Positions 38,019 to 41,971 of a stretch of 41,971 nucleotides of DNA are shown piece by piece. A program made the translations under genes and the position numbers. A model generated the notes under the pieces. The model saw only the letters and a program-made list of their open reading frames with translations. It was not told the origin of the DNA and did not search any database. This stretch comes from Patescibacteria group bacterium. GTDB lineage: Bacteria; Patescibacteriota; Patescibacteriia; Patescibacteriales; GWC2-42-12. Position 1 is the first letter of the stretch. Each line of letters begins with the position of its first letter. The stretch covers positions 1-41,971 of the forward strand of contig JAQVNC010000004.1 in NCBI GenBank assembly GCA_028703305.1. Direction: 5' to 3'.

Positions 38019-39083
38019 ATGTTCATACCGGCTGCCATCAGTTTAATAATTTCAACCATCTTTTTAAATATCGGTCTCTTAATGGGCGGGCATTTTTTAG
38101 CGCCCAACGCTATTAGTTCGGCTAAGGCCGGGTTAGTTTTGGGCGTAAGCGAATATCAAGCGGCCGGTAAAATTATGGTGGAAGAGGGGAATAATTTTAA
38201 CCAGGCCATAGTTAAAGTAATTGAAGATGCTAAATTGTTGCCTTTGCCGCCTTTGCCGCAGCTGCCGCAATTTAATTTGCCAATGCAAAAACTGCCGCTA
38301 AACCAGGTAAAAGAAGCGGTAGCTGAAACGATTGACTTTGATTTAGCGGCCGAGAATGGGGCGATTTTAGATTGCCAGAATTATAATTTATTTTTTTCCA
38401 AAAGGCCTGATCGAACCTGGCCTATCGCCAGCATAACCAAATTATTTACGGCTTATACCTTTTTGGATTACAACCCCGGCTGGGAGACGATTTACCAGAT
38501 TAAGGCCGAGGATAAGCGCGAAGGCGGGAAAATTTATTTATTTACCGGCGATAGGGTTAAAGTGAAAGATTTATTTTATTTCAGTTTGGTCGGCTCGGAC
38601 AATACCGCTACCGCTGCCTTGGTAAGTTCAACCGGCCTGACCGAAGAAGAATTTGTTGTTAAAGTTAATGATAAAATTAAAGGCCTTGGCCTTAAAAATA
38701 CCAGAATAGTGGACGCGGTCGGCCTTAGAGACGAGAATGTTTCAACTGCCCGCGAGATCGCGCAGTTCGCCGACATTGCTTTGGGCGAGGAAAAAATTAA
38801 TCGCGCCGCTTTAACGAAAAAATATGAATTTACCACCGAACAGGGCAGAAAAAAATCCATCGTTAGCACTAATGAGCTTTTAAATATTTTTCCCGAGCAA
38901 GATATCAGTATGTTGGGCGGGAAAACCGGCCACATCAATTCTTCCGGTTATTGCTTGGTCGGTAAGTTCAAGAATGCCAACGGCCAGGCCATCGTTACCG
39001 TGGTTTTAGGCGCGGACAGCGAAGCCAGCCGCTTCGGCTTAACCAAGAAATTAGTTGATTTGTATTATAACAATAAGCCATAA
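38019..39083 (+). CDS. D-alanyl-D-alanine carboxypeptidase-like (peptidase S11)
   Basis: SxxK (SITK), SDN, KTG motifs. Confidence 0.92.
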   Translation: MFIPAAISLIISTIFLNIGLLMGGHFLAPNAISSAKAGLVLGVSEYQAAGKIMVEEGNNFNQAIVKVIEDAKLLPLPPLPQLPQFNLPMQKLPLNQVKEAVAETIDFDLAAENGAILDCQNYNLFFSKRPDRTWPIASITKLFTAYTFLDYNPGWETIYQIKAEDKREGGKIYLFTGDRVKVKDLFYFSLVGSDNTATAALVSSTGLTEEEFVVKVNDKIKGLGLKNTRIVDAVGLRDENVSTAREIAQFADIALGEEKINRAALTKKYEFTTEQGRKKSIVSTNELLNIFPEQDISMLGGKTGHINSSGYCLVGKFKNANGQAIVTVVLGADSEASRFGLTKKLVDLYYNNKP

Positions 39084-39145
39084 GCTAAGTGGTTGTCCGG
39101 GTTTGTTTGTGATATAATTATTAGAGAAGAATTTTAATTAAATAA

Positions 39146-39182
39146 TCTGGATTCCCGCCTGCCTGTCCGGTAGGCAGGCCTG
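39146..39182. repeat. short palindromic repeat family E, copy 6 (divergent, 3' half altered)
   Basis: TCTGGATTCCCGCCTGCCTGTCCGGTAGGCAGGCC. Confidence 0.6.
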
Positions 39183-39189
39183 CGTCTAT

Positions 39190-39954
39190 ATGCCAAAAAA
39201 ATATATTATTGCCAATTGGAAAATGAATTTAAATTTTGCTGAAACTTTAAGCTTGGCTAAAAAATTTAAGGAAAAATTCTCCGGCTTTGATAAAGGAGAA
39301 GTAGCGATTTGCCCGTCAACTTCCGCTTTGCATGAAGTGGGCAAAATTTTAAAGGGCGGTAAAATAAAGCTTGGCGCCCAAAACGCATTTTGGGAAGAAA
39401 CCGGAGCTTATACCGGCGAAGTTTCGCCGGGGATGCTTGCCGAGATAGGCTGCCGCTATGTTATTTTAGGCCATAGCGAAAGGCGAAAAAATTTATTTGA
39501 AAATTATGAAATAATAAATAAAAAAGTCAGAGCGGTTGTTAAAAATGAAAAGCTAATACCTGTAATTTGCATTGGCGAAAGCTTTGAAGAAAGAAAAACC
39601 GACCGCCGCGATTTTATTTTAGTGGAACAGCTTGAACAGGCTTTGTCCGGAGTGAAAGTTTTCGGCGATCAGCGAATTATTATCGCTTATGAACCGATTT
39701 GGGCGATTGGCACCGGTACGGCCATAGAACCGGCCGAGGCCGAATACGCGCATAAAATTATTAAGCTGGCTTTAAATGATATTGTCGGCATGCGGGTGGT
39801 CAGCAAGAATTTTAGCATAATTTACGGCGGCAGCATTAGCTCAAAAAATGTTAAAAGTTTTGCCAACCTGGAAGATATGAATGGCTTGTTGGTCGGCGGC
39901 GCCAGCCTAAAGGCCGATGAATTTTTAAAAATCGCTAAAGAAATAACTAAGTAA
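39190..39954 (+). CDS. tpiA: triosephosphate isomerase
   Basis: IIANWKMNLNFAET, ILGHSERR, AYEPIWAIGTGTA. Confidence 0.96.
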   Translation: MPKKYIIANWKMNLNFAETLSLAKKFKEKFSGFDKGEVAICPSTSALHEVGKILKGGKIKLGAQNAFWEETGAYTGEVSPGMLAEIGCRYVILGHSERRKNLFENYEIINKKVRAVVKNEKLIPVICIGESFEERKTDRRDFILVEQLEQALSGVKVFGDQRIIIAYEPIWAIGTGTAIEPAEAEYAHKIIKLALNDIVGMRVVSKNFSIIYGGSISSKNVKSFANLEDMNGLLVGGASLKADEFLKIAKEITK

Positions 39955-39955
39955 T

Positions 39956-40831
39956 ATGCTAGTTCACATAAAAGATTTGGTTCAGGACGGTAAAAAACAC
40001 GGCTATGCCGTCGGAGCCTTTAATATTACCAATTTGGAATCGGTTTTAGGTGTGGCCCGGGCCGCGGTTAAAGCCGGCTCGCCGGCCATAATTCAGGTTT
40101 CGGAAAGCGCCATAAAATATATGGGGCTTAAGCCGATAACCCATATAGTTTCAACGGTGGCTAAAAACGTGGCGGCCAGCGTGCCGATTGCTTTGCATCT
40201 TGACCATGGCACAAGCCTGGACACGGTTTTTGAATGCATTAATTCCGGTTTTACTTCCGTGCATATTGACGCCTCAAATTTACCCTTGGACGAAAATATA
40301 AATTTAACCAAGCAGGTTGTAAAAATAGCCCACGCCAAACGGGTCTGGGTTCAGGGCGAAGTCGGCGCCATGGTTGGTTCGCATGGAGATATTAAAAGCA
40401 AACTAAAAGAAATACCGCTGGCTAAATTGGATGAGGTTGTTAAATTTGTTAAAGAGACTAAGATTGATACTGTCGCGGCGGCCATCGGCACGGCGCACGG
40501 CGTGCACATTAACGAAGATATTGTTTTCAGCCTGCTTAAAGATATAAAAAATAAAACTAAAATTCCCTTTGTTTTACACGGCGGTTCCGGCGTGCCTGAC
40601 GCTAAAATAAGAAGAGCCATAAAAGAAGGCGTAAATATAATTAATATCGGCACCGATTTAAAAGTTGCTTTTTGCCGGACTTTAATTGAAGTTTGCTTAA
40701 AAAACAGTGAAGAAACCGATCCTAGAAATTTATTAAAGCCGACTATCGCGGCTATTGAAAAAGTGGTTTATGAAAAAATGAAACTTTTCGGCAGCGCCGG
40801 CCGGGCCGGCGGCAGTAAAATAAAAACTTAA
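39956..40831 (+). CDS. fba: class II fructose-bisphosphate aldolase
   Basis: YAVGAFNITNLESVLGV, IALHLDHGTS, LHGGSGVPD. Confidence 0.94.
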   Translation: MLVHIKDLVQDGKKHGYAVGAFNITNLESVLGVARAAVKAGSPAIIQVSESAIKYMGLKPITHIVSTVAKNVAASVPIALHLDHGTSLDTVFECINSGFTSVHIDASNLPLDENINLTKQVVKIAHAKRVWVQGEVGAMVGSHGDIKSKLKEIPLAKLDEVVKFVKETKIDTVAAAIGTAHGVHINEDIVFSLLKDIKNKTKIPFVLHGGSGVPDAKIRRAIKEGVNIINIGTDLKVAFCRTLIEVCLKNSEETDPRNLLKPTIAAIEKVVYEKMKLFGSAGRAGGSKIKT

Positions 40832-40851
40832 AAAAATAATTTAGTTTCAGT

Positions 40852-41712
40852 ATGTATAATATTATTCCTTTATTGTTAATTCTAATCAGTTTAAGCATTA
40901 TTATTGTTATTGTCAGCAGAAAATTTTCAGTTTTAGCCGCCTTGGACGTGGAAAGCATACCGGCGGAGAAAGAAGCCAAATTTAAAGAAAGAATCATTTC
41001 CAACCGCTTAAAAAGAAATACTATAAAGTATTGGTCTAAATTAAGCAGGATTTTAACGCCGTTAGGCCAGTCAATCGGCGGTTATTTAAAAGAAAAATTG
41101 CACAAACTTTATGAGGCGAAAAACGTTTATCAGGAAAAACATTTTGATAGCCCGGAAATGATTGATCAATTATTTTCCCAAGCCGAAGAATTAAAAAAAC
41201 GCGATGATTTGGATTCGGCGGAGAAAAAATATATTGAGATAATCGGCCTGGACAGTAAAAATATAAAAGCCTTTAAAGAACTGGGGCGGATATATTTTGA
41301 AAAAAAACAATTTGAAGAAGCCAGGCAGACCTTTGAGCATATTTTAAAACTGAAAGAAGATGATGAGGATATTTATGAAAATTTGGCGCAAATTGCCAAA
41401 GAAAGCGGAGATTTAGACGAGGCTCGCGACGAGTACTTAAAATCAATAAATATAAACAAGCAAAATGCCCAAACTCATTTCAGTTTGGCCGAAGTTTATC
41501 GGGCCATGGGTAAATTAGCGGAGGCCTCGCGCGCTTTGAAAAAAGCGCTAAAAATAGAGCCGACCAATCCCAGATACCTTGACACTATGCTGGAAATCAG
41601 TATAATTATAAAAGATAAAGCGCTGGCTCTAGATAGCTATCAGAAGCTTTTAAAAGCTAATCCGGATAATAATAAACTTGAAGATTTTAAGCGCCAGATT
41701 GATGAATTATAG
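40852..41712 (+). CDS. TPR-repeat protein with N-terminal TM anchor
   Basis: N-terminal hydrophobic segment, several TPR-like repeats. Confidence 0.85.
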   Translation: MYNIIPLLLILISLSIIIVIVSRKFSVLAALDVESIPAEKEAKFKERIISNRLKRNTIKYWSKLSRILTPLGQSIGGYLKEKLHKLYEAKNVYQEKHFDSPEMIDQLFSQAEELKKRDDLDSAEKKYIEIIGLDSKNIKAFKELGRIYFEKKQFEEARQTFEHILKLKEDDEDIYENLAQIAKESGDLDEARDEYLKSININKQNAQTHFSLAEVYRAMGKLAEASRALKKALKIEPTNPRYLDTMLEISIIIKDKALALDSYQKLLKANPDNNKLEDFKRQIDEL

Positions 41713-41796
41713 GGGGAATTTTTTATTTTTTTTCTACTTTTAATCCCGAGTATTCGGGATTTAATATTTAAGATAAAAAGTGAAAATTAAATATAA

Positions 41797-41869
41797 GCCG
41801 TTGTAGCTCAGCTGGTAGAGCAACTCCATGGTAAGGAGTAGGTCCGCGGTTCAATTCCGCGCAACGGCT
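41797..41869 (+). tRNA. tRNA-Thr (GGT)
   Basis: Cloverleaf; acceptor GCCGTTG/CAACGGC; anticodon stem ACTCC/GGAGT, loop ATGGTAA; CCA not encoded. Confidence 0.95.
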
Positions 41870-41881
41870 CAAAGAGCATAA

Positions 41882-41964
41882 GGGTCGGTACCAAAGCGGT
41901 CAACTGGGACAGACTGTAAATCTGTTGGCTCACGCCTTCGTAGGTTCGAATCCTACCCGGCCCA
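41882..41964 (+). tRNA. tRNA-Tyr (GTA)
   Basis: Class II tRNA with long variable arm; acceptor GGGTCGG/CCGGCCC; anticodon loop CTGTAAA. Confidence 0.95.
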
Positions 41965-41971
41965 CATAACT

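Overview
The window looks like a chromosome segment of a Candidate Phyla Radiation (Patescibacteria/Parcubacteria-like) bacterium. This is an inference from gene content, AT-rich start contexts, small genes and the absence of L30. Nearly everything is on the + strand; rpmB (L28) is the only convincing - strand gene. Left end: an accessory block with a Bro-N protein, a PD-(D/E)xK-like ORF, a hypothetical gene, a beta-helix/lipase gene split by one in-frame TGA, and an AbrB-like mini-ORF. Middle: rpsL-rpsG-fusA-(hyp)-tuf, then an S10/spc-type cluster from rpsJ to secY with no rpmD, followed by adk-map-ruvX-recO and aspS. Right end: an OMP decarboxylase-orotate phosphoribosyltransferase fusion, ybaK-like, scpA, scpB, a D,D-carboxypeptidase, tpiA, fba, a TPR protein, tRNA-Thr and tRNA-Tyr. 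The most interesting content is in the intergenic spaces, which carry several families of structured elements. Family B is three copies (plus a decayed fourth) of a leader before tuf, rplB, rplP and rpsE, with a perfect 18-bp stem that covaries between copies and a conserved 21-nt loop. Family C is three copies of an element with a fixed bipartite core, a variable outer stem and a variable inner stem. Family D is two copies of a long hairpin with conserved motifs. The rplC leader also has mutually exclusive terminator/antiterminator-like helices.
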